Assembly: GCA_039029915.1 (NCBI GenBank)
Contig: JBCCFD010000097.1
Coordinates: forward strand, 1-19,723
Origin: QQUD01 sp039029915
Lineage (GTDB): Bacteria > Chloroflexota > Anaerolineae > Promineifilales > Promineifilaceae
Length of the DNA: 19,723 bases
Reading direction: 5' to 3'
Shown: piece after piece, positions 4,969 to 12,901 of the stretch
Layout: every line of letters starts with the position of its first letter
How positions within the stretch are numbered: position 1 is the stretch's first letter
Made by a program: the position numbers and the translations under genes
Notes under the pieces: model-generated
Database searches by the model: none
What the model was told of the DNA's origin: nothing
Seen by the model: only the letters and a program-made list of their open reading frames with translations

Positions 4969-6861
4969 ATGGTCACAAATACAAACACATTTCCAGTCTG
5001 GAAAGCCACACGGGAACTCATTAAATTCCGGCCAAAATATTTGGCCATCAATATTTTAGGACGCGGCTATTTTGTCTTGTCGCGGCTGTTCCCGGGTTTA
5101 CTAATCCAGCAAATCTTTAATCGTTTGACAGATGCAGCGCCGGCAACGCTCAATATCATGACATTGCTCGTAATGATTCTCGCTATCGAATTTTCGCGGG
5201 TCTTAGCATTTTACTGGGGCGGTTGGGGCAGCGCACTGGTCCGCAATAGCAACCAAATTTTGCTGAGACGCAATATTATTCAAAATACGCTTGACCAACC
5301 CGGCGCATTAGGCATTCCCATGTCGCCCGGTGAAGCAATCAATCGCCTTGATGGCGATGTGGCTGATTTTGCAGATTTTCCAACATGGCTACCGGAACTG
5401 ATCGGGCATCTCATCTTTTTCGTGGTGGCGGTCGGTATTATGGGGCGAATTAGCTGGCAAATAACGGCCGTTGCGCTCATCCCATTCCTCTTTGTCGGTT
5501 TTCTGACCCAATTTTCATTTCAGCGATTGCTTCATTACGCAACCGTCAGCCGTGATTCTGACAGCGCCGTAACGGGATTTCTGGGTGAGGTTTTGGCAGC
5601 TGTGCAGGCCATTAAAGTGGCAGACGCACATGAAGATGCGATTCGGTATTATGAATCAATCAATGATACCCGTCGCCATGCCAATGTGCGTATGGGTACA
5701 TTTTGGGCCGTCTTTGCTTCTGCGGCCAACAATGCTGGTGATATCGCGATTGCGCTCATGATTCTATTGGTGGGGCAACAGCTATCGAATGGCTCATTCA
5801 CCATTGGTGACTTCGCACTGTTTACCTCTTATCTTTACTTTGCAGCCCGCTTTCCAGCAGAGGTGGGTAGCTATGTTTCTGAATGGATCAATCAGCGGGT
5901 TTCGATTCGACGGATGCACTCGATTCAACCAGCGGCAGACCCCGCGGCCTTGTTTAAACACCAGCCCGTTTACGAGCAAACTGACGTTCCCCAAATGGTT
6001 CACGTCGAAAAAACAAAGGCTGATACGTTAAATAGTCTAGAAGTTCGCGGCTTGACCTATTTGTATCAAACCGCGCAGGGAGCCGATCAGTCTGGGGTTA
6101 CAGCAGTAGGATCACGTGTTGATCCTACTGCTACGGGGATTAAAAACATTAACCTCACTCTTCCTCAGGGATCGTTCACCGTTATTACTGGCAAAATCGG
6201 ATCTGGCAAAAGCACGCTGCTGCGCGTCTTGTTAGGCTTACTGCCTAGAGATGCTGGCGAAATTTTGTGGAATGACGGGCTGGTTGATGATCCCGCCGCC
6301 TTCTTTGTGCCGCCCCGCTCAGCGTACACTCCTCAAGTGCCACGCCTTTTTAGCGACCCGCTAAAAGATAATATTTTGATGGGGCTACCCGAAGCGCAAT
6401 ATGATTGGCAAGCAGCTGTGGAAACGGCCGTTCTCACCCCCGACATCCCCACCCTCGAAAAAGGGATCGAGACGGTAGTGGGCCCACGTGGTGTGCGCTT
6501 GTCAGGGGGGCAGGTACAGCGCAGCGCGGCCGCCCGCATGTTTGTTCGCGATGCCGAACTGCTGGTTTTCGATGACCTTTCAAGTGCGCTCGACGTAGAA
6601 ACGGAGCGGAAATTGTGGGCCAATTTGGGGTTCGAGGGTCAGAGCTCAAAGAGCAATAAAGTTCCTGATCCTCAATCCCCAATCCCCAATCCCCAAAAAA
6701 CCTTCTTGGTTGTGTCTCATCGCCCATCTGTCCTCCAAATGGCAGACCAGATTGTCGTGATGGAAAACGGCCGTATTGCGGCCACCGGGGATTATGAAAC
6801 TCTAAAATCGCATACGGTATTTCAGGGGATATTAGGGAAGAGCATGGCTGAAACTAAATAA
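4969..6861 (+). CDS. ABC exporter half-transporter with Asp in place of the catalytic Glu
   Basis: TM-NBD half-transporter of 630 residues from ATG 4969, which has AGGA just upstream. An in-frame GTG at 4927 would add 14 residues encoded by CTCTACT-type repeats and is less likely. The NBD shows Walker A GKIGSGKST, an intact signature LSGGQVQR, switch His in VVSHRPS, and Walker B LLVFDDLSSALD. There the catalytic Glu is Asp, as in the degenerate-site subunit of heterodimeric exporters. Paired with the preceding subunit (Glu present, signature LSAGEAQ), it gives one canonical and one degenerate ATP site. Two stretches look like insertions of repeat DNA: the segment around an inverted repeat at 6102-6132, and a Pro/Ser/Asn-rich loop from AATCCCC heptamers at 6674-6694. 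It partners the gene at 2986; substrate unknown. Confidence 0.9.
   Translation: MVTNTNTFPVWKATRELIKFRPKYLAINILGRGYFVLSRLFPGLLIQQIFNRLTDAAPATLNIMTLLVMILAIEFSRVLAFYWGGWGSALVRNSNQILLRRNIIQNTLDQPGALGIPMSPGEAINRLDGDVADFADFPTWLPELIGHLIFFVVAVGIMGRISWQITAVALIPFLFVGFLTQFSFQRLLHYATVSRDSDSAVTGFLGEVLAAVQAIKVADAHEDAIRYYESINDTRRHANVRMGTFWAVFASAANNAGDIAIALMILLVGQQLSNGSFTIGDFALFTSYLYFAARFPAEVGSYVSEWINQRVSIRRMHSIQPAADPAALFKHQPVYEQTDVPQMVHVEKTKADTLNSLEVRGLTYLYQTAQGADQSGVTAVGSRVDPTATGIKNINLTLPQGSFTVITGKIGSGKSTLLRVLLGLLPRDAGEILWNDGLVDDPAAFFVPPRSAYTPQVPRLFSDPLKDNILMGLPEAQYDWQAAVETAVLTPDIPTLEKGIETVVGPRGVRLSGGQVQRSAAARMFVRDAELLVFDDLSSALDVETERKLWANLGFEGQSSKSNKVPDPQSPIPNPQKTFLVVSHRPSVLQMADQIVVMENGRIAATGDYETLKSHTVFQGILGKSMAETK
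6102..6132 (+). repeat. 13-bp perfect inverted repeat within the ABC gene
   Basis: AGCAGTAGGATCA (6102-6114) and TGATCCTACTGCT (6120-6132) enclose CGTGT. The element is read in frame as part of a loop just before the first strand of the nucleotide-binding domain, where related proteins are short. It may be a tiny mobile palindrome or a protein-tolerated hairpin. Confidence 0.85.
6674..6694 (+). repeat. Three AATCCCC heptamers inside the ABC gene
   Basis: AATCCCC occurs three times in tandem, encoding part of a Pro/Gln/Ser-rich loop just before the switch-His strand. It is the reverse complement of the GGGGATT word in the partner gene at 4074-4101. Confidence 0.85.
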
Positions 6862-6976
6862 ATGAGGGGTGTGCATACCCTTCAAATAAATAGTACGCGG
6901 ATTTCATAGATGAAACAGATGACGCGGATTTTTAGCGAATAGCTCACAGCTCATACCTATTTTTTAAGGAGACAAC

Positions 6977-7003
6977 ATGCCGCGCAGCGGCACCAACAAA
7001 TGA
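6977..7003 (+). promoter_or_regulatory. Possible 8-codon mini-ORF with start-codon hairpin upstream of the nucleotidyltransferase
   Basis: AAGGAGA (6966-6972) precedes ATG 6977 and an ORF reading MPRSGTNK, stop TGA. The start region folds as TGCCGC (6978-6983), loop GCA, GCGGCA (6987-6992). This could be a second leader-type control point, about 90 nt before the next gene. It may equally be a chance ORF; there is no downstream terminator. The rest of 6862-7095 holds a duplicated ACGCGGATTT and no gene. Confidence 0.25.
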
Positions 7004-7027
7004 ATGTAAATAGCGAGAGCTAGAGTG

Positions 7028-7074
7028 TAGAGGGAGGCGTTTGCCAACATCTCAAGCTGACAAGCTGACAAGCT
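7028..7074 (+). repeat. Intergenic word cluster, copy before the nucleotidyltransferase
   Basis: TAGAGGGAGGCGTTTGCCAA (7028-7047) matches related blocks at 9658-9676 and 10178-10197. It is followed by AAGCTGAC twice and a partial third copy (7054-7074). Confidence 0.7.
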
Positions 7075-7095
7075 ATTTACGAAGGAGGTATTATG

Positions 7096-7896
7096 ATGAA
7101 TTCAGAAGCACTTGGTGCTTACCAACAGGCACGGCAAAAGCGGCTCGATAGTATTGTTGAAGTCATTAAAAAGGATGAACGTTTTATCGCCGCATGGCTG
7201 ACTGGAAGTCTTGGGCGAGGCGGTGGTGATCCGATAAGTGACTTAGATTTGAACATTGTTGTTCGTTCTGAAGATGCTGCAACTTTGTGTTCTCAACCTT
7301 GGCAGTCGGCAGGCAAAACAACGCCTCAGAGAGAAGCATTATTTAAACAATTTGGAACTCCGACAATCATCCATGATACGCATGCTAACGCCCCACCACA
7401 TGGTTGCTTCACGCTCACCTTTTATGCCGAAGATCATCAAGAAGTCGATTGGATTTTACTACCACAGCTTCATGCAAAACGGCCGTTTGACACCTTATTA
7501 TTGTTCGAAAAGGAACCAATTCCTGTCGAGGAGCCTCCCATAGCTACGATGGTGGAAATCGATCCCGAGCGTTTAAGTGAACAAGTGTCTTACTTTTGGC
7601 TTATGGCAGCGGCAGGTATTAAATTCATCATTCGTGAAAAGACATGGCGGGCGAACGAGCAGATTCAAATCATGAACATGATGTTAAATATAGTTAAAGA
7701 TACGCTTGAATATGAAGAACGCCCATTGACACCACTCCCTTTAATGAAAACAACGGCCGAGCAAAAAGCGACGGTTAGGGAGTTATGTCAACATATGCAA
7801 ACGTTAAAAGAACAAATCCTAGCAACAAGCGCCACATTTCCAGAACGCGCAATTGAAACCGTGGAGGCACGTCTAACGTTAGTGCAAAGTGAATAA
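7096..7896 (+). CDS. Nucleotidyltransferase-fold protein, resistance-type
   Basis: The product (266 residues from ATG 7096) has the pol-beta-like nucleotidyltransferase motif GSLGRGGGDPISDLDL near residue 40, in which the two Asp of SDLDL bind metal, and a third likely metal ligand in QEVDWILLP. The remainder is helical. The length and layout are like those of antibiotic nucleotidyltransferases (lincosamide or aminoglycoside adenylyltransferases), but I cannot assign the substrate. AAGGAGG (7082-7088) is 7 nt from ATG 7096 and only 4 nt from ATG 7093, so I prefer 7096. The stop is directly followed by the TTG start of the next ABC exporter with no gap, so the two are co-translated and probably serve the same stress. 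Confidence 0.82.
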   Translation: MNSEALGAYQQARQKRLDSIVEVIKKDERFIAAWLTGSLGRGGGDPISDLDLNIVVRSEDAATLCSQPWQSAGKTTPQREALFKQFGTPTIIHDTHANAPPHGCFTLTFYAEDHQEVDWILLPQLHAKRPFDTLLLFEKEPIPVEEPPIATMVEIDPERLSEQVSYFWLMAAAGIKFIIREKTWRANEQIQIMNMMLNIVKDTLEYEERPLTPLPLMKTTAEQKATVRELCQHMQTLKEQILATSATFPERAIETVEARLTLVQSE

Positions 7897-9660
7897 TTGA
7901 ACGAGCGAACCAAAAAATTTCTTTCTTACTACAAACCATACCGCAGGATATTTATAGCAGATCTGGCAGCGGCCGTTTTTGTTTCCGTTATTGCTCTAAT
8001 CATCCCGCTGTGCATTCGCTTCATTACCAAGAATGTGCTGTCGGGTGAGGCTCCAAACATGCTCAACCAGATTTACGGGATGGGCTTAGTCATGTTGGTT
8101 CTTGTTATCCTGCATACGATCTGCGACATGTTTGTGGGGTATCAAGGCCATTCGATGGGCGTAATGATGGAAGCTGATATGCGAAGAGAGCTGTTTGCTC
8201 ACTATCAAAAGCTGTCGTTTCGGTTTCATGATCAGCACAAAACAGGGCAGTTGATGACCCGAATCACGAATGACTCCTTCGCCTTGGGTGAATTATTTCA
8301 CCACGGTCCCGAGGATTTACTAATCGCTTTGCTAAATTTTGGGGGCGCGTTTGTGATTTTGATAAACATCAATGTTGAACTCACTTTGATTGTCTTGATC
8401 TTCATCCCTGTTATGTCAATCTATGCTGTTCACTTTAACAATAAAATGCGAATTGCCCTCCGAAAAAGCAAGGACCGGATTGGGGACATCAATGCACAAG
8501 TTGAAGACAGTTTAGCGGGTATCCAAGTGGTGCAATCCTTTACCAACGAGACAGTTGAACAGGCAAAATTTGAAGCGGCAAACGGCCGTTTAATCCAAAG
8601 TCGTCGCGAAGGGATCAAAAGCGAAGTTTTCTTTTACGAAGGCTTGGTTGGGCTTACCCAGCTCATGACGGTTGCAGTGGTTGTTTTCGGTGGTGTTGCT
8701 ATCGTGCGCGGCGCCCTTGATTTAGCAGATTTAATCACATTTTTACTCTATATTGCGCTACTCATCGAGCCTATCAAGCGATTTGGCAACTTCACCCGCC
8801 TTTATCAAGAAGGAATGACCGGTTTTGAACGCTTTATGGAAATGCTAGAGGTCAATCCAGATATTTTAGACTCGCCTCAGGCGGTCGAAATCAAAGACGT
8901 TCAGGGGAACATCCGCTTCGATAATGTCCGCTTTCGATATACTGAGCAGCAAGAGGATGTCTTAAGCAATCTTAAATTGGAAATAAGAGCGGGGGAGTTT
9001 ATCGCCTTGGTTGGGCACTCTGGTATTGGGAAAACAACCCTCTGCTCACTCATTCCTCGCTTCTACGAAATCCAAGCAGGCGCTATATCAGTAGACGGCG
9101 TGAATATTCAAAATATCCAGCTTGATTCATTAAGAAAGCAAATTGGCATCGTCCAGCAAGATATCTATCTCTTCCCCGGTTCAGTGCTAGATAACATACG
9201 GTATGGCAAAGAAGAGGCCACGATGGCAGAGATTTTTGCAGCCGCCAAAAAAGCGAATGCCCATGACTTTATTTTAGCTTTGCCCAACGGGTACGAAACG
9301 GATATAGGTCAGCGCGGAGTCAAGCTGTCCGGTGGACAAAAGCAAAGATTGAGCATTGCGCGAGCATTTCTCAAAAATCCACCCATTCTTATTTTTGATG
9401 AAGCGACGAGTTCGCTTGATAATGAGAGCGAGCAGGCGATTCAAGCGTCATTGGAGCAGTTAGCTCACAATCGCACCACGATTGTGATTGCCCATCGCCT
9501 CTCGACTATCCGCAACGCTGAGCGCATCATTGTGCTTACGGAAAATGGCATCGCAGAAGAAGGCACGCATGATGAATTGATGGCGCTCAATGGACAATAT
9601 ACAAGTTTGCATGAGTATTCAACGAGCTATGGGCAAAATAAAGCTAGAGCGAGAGGATAG
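7897..9660 (+). CDS. ABC exporter, homodimer-type (MsbA/BmrA-like)
   Basis: A 587-residue TM-NBD half-transporter with fully canonical motifs: Walker A GHSGIGKTT (373-381), Q-loop QQDIYLF, signature LSGGQKQR from 477, Walker B ILIFDE with Glu502, D-loop SSLD, and switch His533 in IAHRLST. All residues needed for hydrolysis are in one chain, so it can work as a homodimer, unlike the 2986/4969 pair. The membrane part spans about residues 18-290. Family members export drugs or flip lipids; the substrate is unknown here. The TTG start follows the preceding stop immediately, and I see no strong ribosome site, which points to translational coupling. Downstream is a repeat-rich 130-bp gap. Confidence 0.9.
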   Translation: MNERTKKFLSYYKPYRRIFIADLAAAVFVSVIALIIPLCIRFITKNVLSGEAPNMLNQIYGMGLVMLVLVILHTICDMFVGYQGHSMGVMMEADMRRELFAHYQKLSFRFHDQHKTGQLMTRITNDSFALGELFHHGPEDLLIALLNFGGAFVILININVELTLIVLIFIPVMSIYAVHFNNKMRIALRKSKDRIGDINAQVEDSLAGIQVVQSFTNETVEQAKFEAANGRLIQSRREGIKSEVFFYEGLVGLTQLMTVAVVVFGGVAIVRGALDLADLITFLLYIALLIEPIKRFGNFTRLYQEGMTGFERFMEMLEVNPDILDSPQAVEIKDVQGNIRFDNVRFRYTEQQEDVLSNLKLEIRAGEFIALVGHSGIGKTTLCSLIPRFYEIQAGAISVDGVNIQNIQLDSLRKQIGIVQQDIYLFPGSVLDNIRYGKEEATMAEIFAAAKKANAHDFILALPNGYETDIGQRGVKLSGGQKQRLSIARAFLKNPPILIFDEATSSLDNESEQAIQASLEQLAHNRTTIVIAHRLSTIRNAERIIVLTENGIAEEGTHDELMALNGQYTSLHEYSTSYGQNKARARG

Positions 9661-9768
9661 GGGGAGGCATTCGCAATGGTTGCTCATTTCACTCCCACAC
9701 TCATACACTCCCACCTTGCCACTTTGCCACTCTGCAACTATCCACCAATTACCAACCACCAACCACTT
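9658..9768 (+). repeat. Intergenic word cluster before the small unknown gene
   Basis: The block TAGGGGGAGGCATTCGCAA (9658-9676, overlapping the stop of the exporter gene) leads into CACTCCCAC words, then TTGCCACT twice, CTGCAACT, and ACCAACC words. The same octamers reappear in a different order at 10240-10281. Confidence 0.7.
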
Positions 9769-9789
9769 ATCATCAGGAGGTGAACAACT

Positions 9790-10125
9790 ATGGCAGTCAA
9801 TAAAAAAGGAATGCGGAAAGTCAATTACAAAGGGCGACAGTATCTTTGGAGTATCCAAAATCAAGCCCGCAAGAAAACGGATGATGACCAGCCTCAACTT
9901 GAAGACCGCTGGCTCCGCATCATCGACAATAAGAAACAGTTTATTGTGAAATATCGGATTCCACAGCCAAAGGACGAGTTTGCCATCTTAATCAATGAAG
10001 GGCCTAACTTTCCAAGAGAGCAAGGGGCCAAAGAGGTCCAAATTCCTCGATGGAAGCATGATAGCAAGAAGTTCCCCACGGCAGACTTTGTTCGACGGCT
10101 GATTGATTGGTGTATGACGGGGTAG
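9790..10125 (+). CDS. Small conserved-looking protein of unknown function
   Basis: 111 residues, basic at the N-terminus (MAVNKKGMRKVNYKGRQY), with alternating hydrophobic strands (RWLRIID, QFIVKYRIP, FAILINEG) and a C-terminal helix FVRRLIDWCMTG. The pattern suggests a small beta-rich domain closed by a helix. No signal peptide or membrane segment is visible. I do not recognise the family and assign no function. The ribosome site AGGAGGTGA (9775-9783), 6 nt before the ATG, is one of the strongest in the window, so it is a real and probably well-translated gene. It stands alone between two repeat-rich gaps, after the homodimer-type exporter and before RsgA. Confidence 0.75.
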   Translation: MAVNKKGMRKVNYKGRQYLWSIQNQARKKTDDDQPQLEDRWLRIIDNKKQFIVKYRIPQPKDEFAILINEGPNFPREQGAKEVQIPRWKHDSKKFPTADFVRRLIDWCMTG

Positions 10126-10129
10126 AGGT

Positions 10130-10281
10130 GTCAGGTGTCAGGAGTCAGGTGTCAGGTGGTGAAGCAAAAGATAGAGCTAGAGGGAGGCATTTGTAAAGTG
10201 TGTTTATCTGACTCTGACACTCTATCACTCCCACATTTATCACTCTGCAACTTTGCCACTTTGCTCCCAATTACCCAATTA
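10130..10281 (+). repeat. GTCAGGT heptamer array and word cluster before rsgA
   Basis: Four tandem heptamers (GTCAGGT, GTCAGGA, GTCAGGT, GTCAGGT) span 10130-10157. They are followed by TAGAGGGAGGCATTTGTAAA (10178-10197), CTGCAACT/TTGCCACT words, and CCCAATTA twice (10266-10281). Part of the heptamer array is complementary to CTGACTCTGACAC at about 10208-10221. Confidence 0.8.
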
Positions 10282-10298
10282 CCAATAACTCAACTTTT

Positions 10299-11546
10299 AT
10301 GGCGAACAAACATAAGAAAAAACGAAAACAAAAATTAAGACAACAACAGCGCAAAGCGCATCAAGAAAAGCAGAATCAAAGTAAAACGATTCGGCATAAC
10401 ACGGCCGTTAATCAAGAAAAGCACCGCATCGACTGGCAGCCGCTTGAGCCAAACGAAGATGGCATAGTGGCCGATCGTCGCATTATGCCGCGGGATGAGC
10501 GGGATCGGCGGGAAGGGCTGCTGGAAAAATCGCAGACGACCTTCAATGAGCTGCTGACTGATGCTGATTGGCAAGCGATGGCCAATAAGACTCCATTTGA
10601 ACTAGGGAAAGTGATCCACGTGAGTCGCGGCTTGATTGGGGCAGAGGTCAACGGCCGTAAACTGATCTGCGATACGCGCGGCATTTTAACGGCCGAAGGG
10701 ACAGGTTACACCAACATCACCGCCGTGGGTGACCGCATCTTGGTTGAGCAGACCGCTGACGATCGAGGGTTGATGCATCAGGTGCTCCCCCGCCGCAGCG
10801 GGCTAGCGCGGATGGACAGTTTCCAAACCTATTTGAAGCAAATCATCGCCGCCAACGTCGACCAAATTTTGATCGTCTCTGCCTGGCGCGACCCGCAAAT
10901 CTGGTTTCAAATGATTGATGAATATCTCATCGGAGCCAGCCGCAACAATTTGAAGGTCGCTATTTGCATCAACAAGGTGGATTTAGCGGAAAGCATGGAG
11001 GTCGTCGAAGCGACTTTACGGCCGTATGCCAATCTTGGCTACGAAGTTATCTTTGCCAGCGCAGAACAGGGGATGGGCATTGATACTGTGCGTCAAAGAT
11101 TACAAGGTAAAACAACCGTTTTAGCGGGGCTGTCAGGGGTTGGAAAATCATCCTTGCTCAACGCCGTTCAGCCCGGATTACAGCTACGAACCGGTGTGGT
11201 TAGCGAACTAAAAAGTCGCGAAGGTCGGCACACCACCACCCAAGCGATGATGGTGCCACTCGCCATGGGTGGTGAGGTCATTGACACGCCCGGTATCAAA
11301 GATATGGGCGTTTCCGGCATGCATCCCGACGAGCTGATTCTGTTTTATCCAGACCTAGAAGCCTGTATGGTGAACTGCCGCTTTAGCGACTGCACGCATG
11401 CGCATGAACCGGGTTGCGCCGTGCGCGAGGGGGTGGAAAACGGCCGTTTGGCTCCTTGGCGGCTCAAAAATTATGTCAACTTGTTCGAGCGATTAGATGA
11501 AGAGTTCTTTGAAACCAATCTACGTAAGAAAAAGGTGCGGCGTTAA
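10299..11546 (+). CDS. rsgA: RsgA, circularly permuted GTPase of 30S ribosome maturation
   Basis: The GTPase motifs appear in permuted order: G4 NKVD (225-228), G1 GLSGVGKSS (277-285), G2 RHTTT (310-314), G3 DTPG (329-332). The zinc knuckle is Cys360-x4-Cys365-x-His367-x5-Cys373. That arrangement is diagnostic of RsgA (YjeQ), which checks the decoding centre of the 30S subunit late in assembly and binds starved ribosomes. An OB-like segment lies near residues 100-160. The protein is long (415 residues) because of about 95 N-terminal residues rich in Lys/Gln/Arg, suggesting extra RNA contact. There is no clear Shine-Dalgarno before ATG 10299. Its stop overlaps the next start as TAATG. A ribosome-assembly GTPase among resistance-type genes supports a translation-stress theme. 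Confidence 0.95.
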   Translation: MANKHKKKRKQKLRQQQRKAHQEKQNQSKTIRHNTAVNQEKHRIDWQPLEPNEDGIVADRRIMPRDERDRREGLLEKSQTTFNELLTDADWQAMANKTPFELGKVIHVSRGLIGAEVNGRKLICDTRGILTAEGTGYTNITAVGDRILVEQTADDRGLMHQVLPRRSGLARMDSFQTYLKQIIAANVDQILIVSAWRDPQIWFQMIDEYLIGASRNNLKVAICINKVDLAESMEVVEATLRPYANLGYEVIFASAEQGMGIDTVRQRLQGKTTVLAGLSGVGKSSLLNAVQPGLQLRTGVVSELKSREGRHTTTQAMMVPLAMGGEVIDTPGIKDMGVSGMHPDELILFYPDLEACMVNCRFSDCTHAHEPGCAVREGVENGRLAPWRLKNYVNLFERLDEEFFETNLRKKKVRR

Positions 11547-12901
11547 TGTTTGATTTTTCACGATTCCCCACCTTGGAAACAGACCGTCTCATCTTACGTG
11601 AGCTTCGGTTGGATGATGGCCCCGACGTCTTTGTGTTTCAAAGCGACCCCTACGTGCAACGTTTTAATGACGTGCCGCTCAAAAAATTAGAAGACGTTTA
11701 TCCCTATATTTCTGAGCTTTTAGTCGACCACTTTTCGCAAAAATTTCTCATTTGGGCGGTGACGCTTAGAGGGAAAGACAAAGTTTTCGGAACCGTTGGG
11801 CTAGGGGCTTGGAATAAGCACCATCGACGGGCAGAGGTTGGCTACGCTCTTGCTCAAAGCCACTGGCGGCAAGGGTATGGGTCGGAGGCGGTAACGGCCG
11901 TTCTCAAATTTGGTTACGAACAGCTCAATCTAAATCGTATCTACGCCCGCACCATTGCAGACAACTTTGAATCAGTCGGCTTGCTAGAAAAGATTGGGTT
12001 TCGATTAGAAGGCATTCAGCGAGGGCATTCTTGGGAGGATGACAACACCTTCCACGATGGCGCTATTTTTGCACTCCTCAAAGACGAATTTGATCACATC
12101 AAGCTCAAGCCGTTCGAACCCAAAACAGCGTCCATTTCGCCCTTGCCTGACCTCTCAGAATACGATGATCCTGCGATTTATGATTTAGAAAACAGCGGAT
12201 TTAAACCAGCAGGCCCCTTCTTTCTAGAATTGGTGAAGCAAACTGGCGGAGACGTGTTAGAAATCGGCTGTGGGACAGGTCGCTATACGATCCCGATGGC
12301 AGAAGCTGGCATTCCGATGACGGGTTTAGATGTGGTGAGACCGATGGTTGAGGTGGCTCGATCACGAAGCAAAAATCTGCCAATCCAGTGGATTGTAGCG
12401 GATGCCCGAAAGTTCAGTTTGAATCACCGCTATTCATTTATTTTTACCAGCGGCGTGACGTTTATGCACTTGCTCACTACCACTGACCAGACCGCGTTTT
12501 TGCGGTGCGTCCAGCGGCATTTGGCGGAAAACGGCCGTTTACTCATTGAAACGCTCTTTCCTCATCTGCCTCAGCAAAAGGACGAGCTAGAAGAGGGAGA
12601 ATGGTTCAAAAATGAAGATAAAAACGGCCGTGTCATCACTGTTTCAGGTACTCAGAGCTATGATCCAATCACCCAGATACGGACTGAAACCGCCTACCGG
12701 CGATGGAAAGAAAATGGCGAAATCATAACAAAAGTTGCTCCTCTCAGCCTGAGAAACACGTTTCCTCAGGAGCTTGAATTGCTGCTCTCAAAAAATGGTT
12801 TTGAGGTCGAGGCTCGCTATGGAAGCTATACGTTTGAACCGCTAACAACCAAAAGCCAAATGATGCTTTATCTCTGCAAGAAACAAAAAGGAGTGGATTA
12901 A
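11546..12901 (+). CDS. Fusion of a RimJ/RimL-type GNAT acetyltransferase and a SAM methyltransferase
   Basis: One uninterrupted 451-residue frame carries two enzymes. Residues 1-185 are a GNAT domain: ETDRLILREL start, EVGYALAQSHWRQGYGSEAV (96-115), which binds acetyl-CoA, and NFESVGLLEKIGF, typical of RimJ/RimL-like protein or drug N-acetyltransferases. Residues 205-447 are a methyltransferase: motif I VLEIGCGTG (237-245), acidic LDVV (261-264), VADAR (284-288). A short acidic/proline linker (about 186-210) joins them. The start is the TAATG overlap with rsgA, with AAGGTG upstream, and the stop overlaps the next gene as TAATG. I know of no named protein with this pairing. Both domains keep their cofactor motifs, so both are likely active; the shared target is unknown. 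Confidence 0.88.
   Translation: MFDFSRFPTLETDRLILRELRLDDGPDVFVFQSDPYVQRFNDVPLKKLEDVYPYISELLVDHFSQKFLIWAVTLRGKDKVFGTVGLGAWNKHHRRAEVGYALAQSHWRQGYGSEAVTAVLKFGYEQLNLNRIYARTIADNFESVGLLEKIGFRLEGIQRGHSWEDDNTFHDGAIFALLKDEFDHIKLKPFEPKTASISPLPDLSEYDDPAIYDLENSGFKPAGPFFLELVKQTGGDVLEIGCGTGRYTIPMAEAGIPMTGLDVVRPMVEVARSRSKNLPIQWIVADARKFSLNHRYSFIFTSGVTFMHLLTTTDQTAFLRCVQRHLAENGRLLIETLFPHLPQQKDELEEGEWFKNEDKNGRVITVSGTQSYDPITQIRTETAYRRWKENGEIITKVAPLSLRNTFPQELELLLSKNGFEVEARYGSYTFEPLTTKSQMMLYLCKKQKGVD

Noticed and set aside
10130..10157. CRISPR-like direct repeats
   Set aside because: The units are 7 bp, contiguous and without spacers, so this is a tandem heptamer array, not a CRISPR array.
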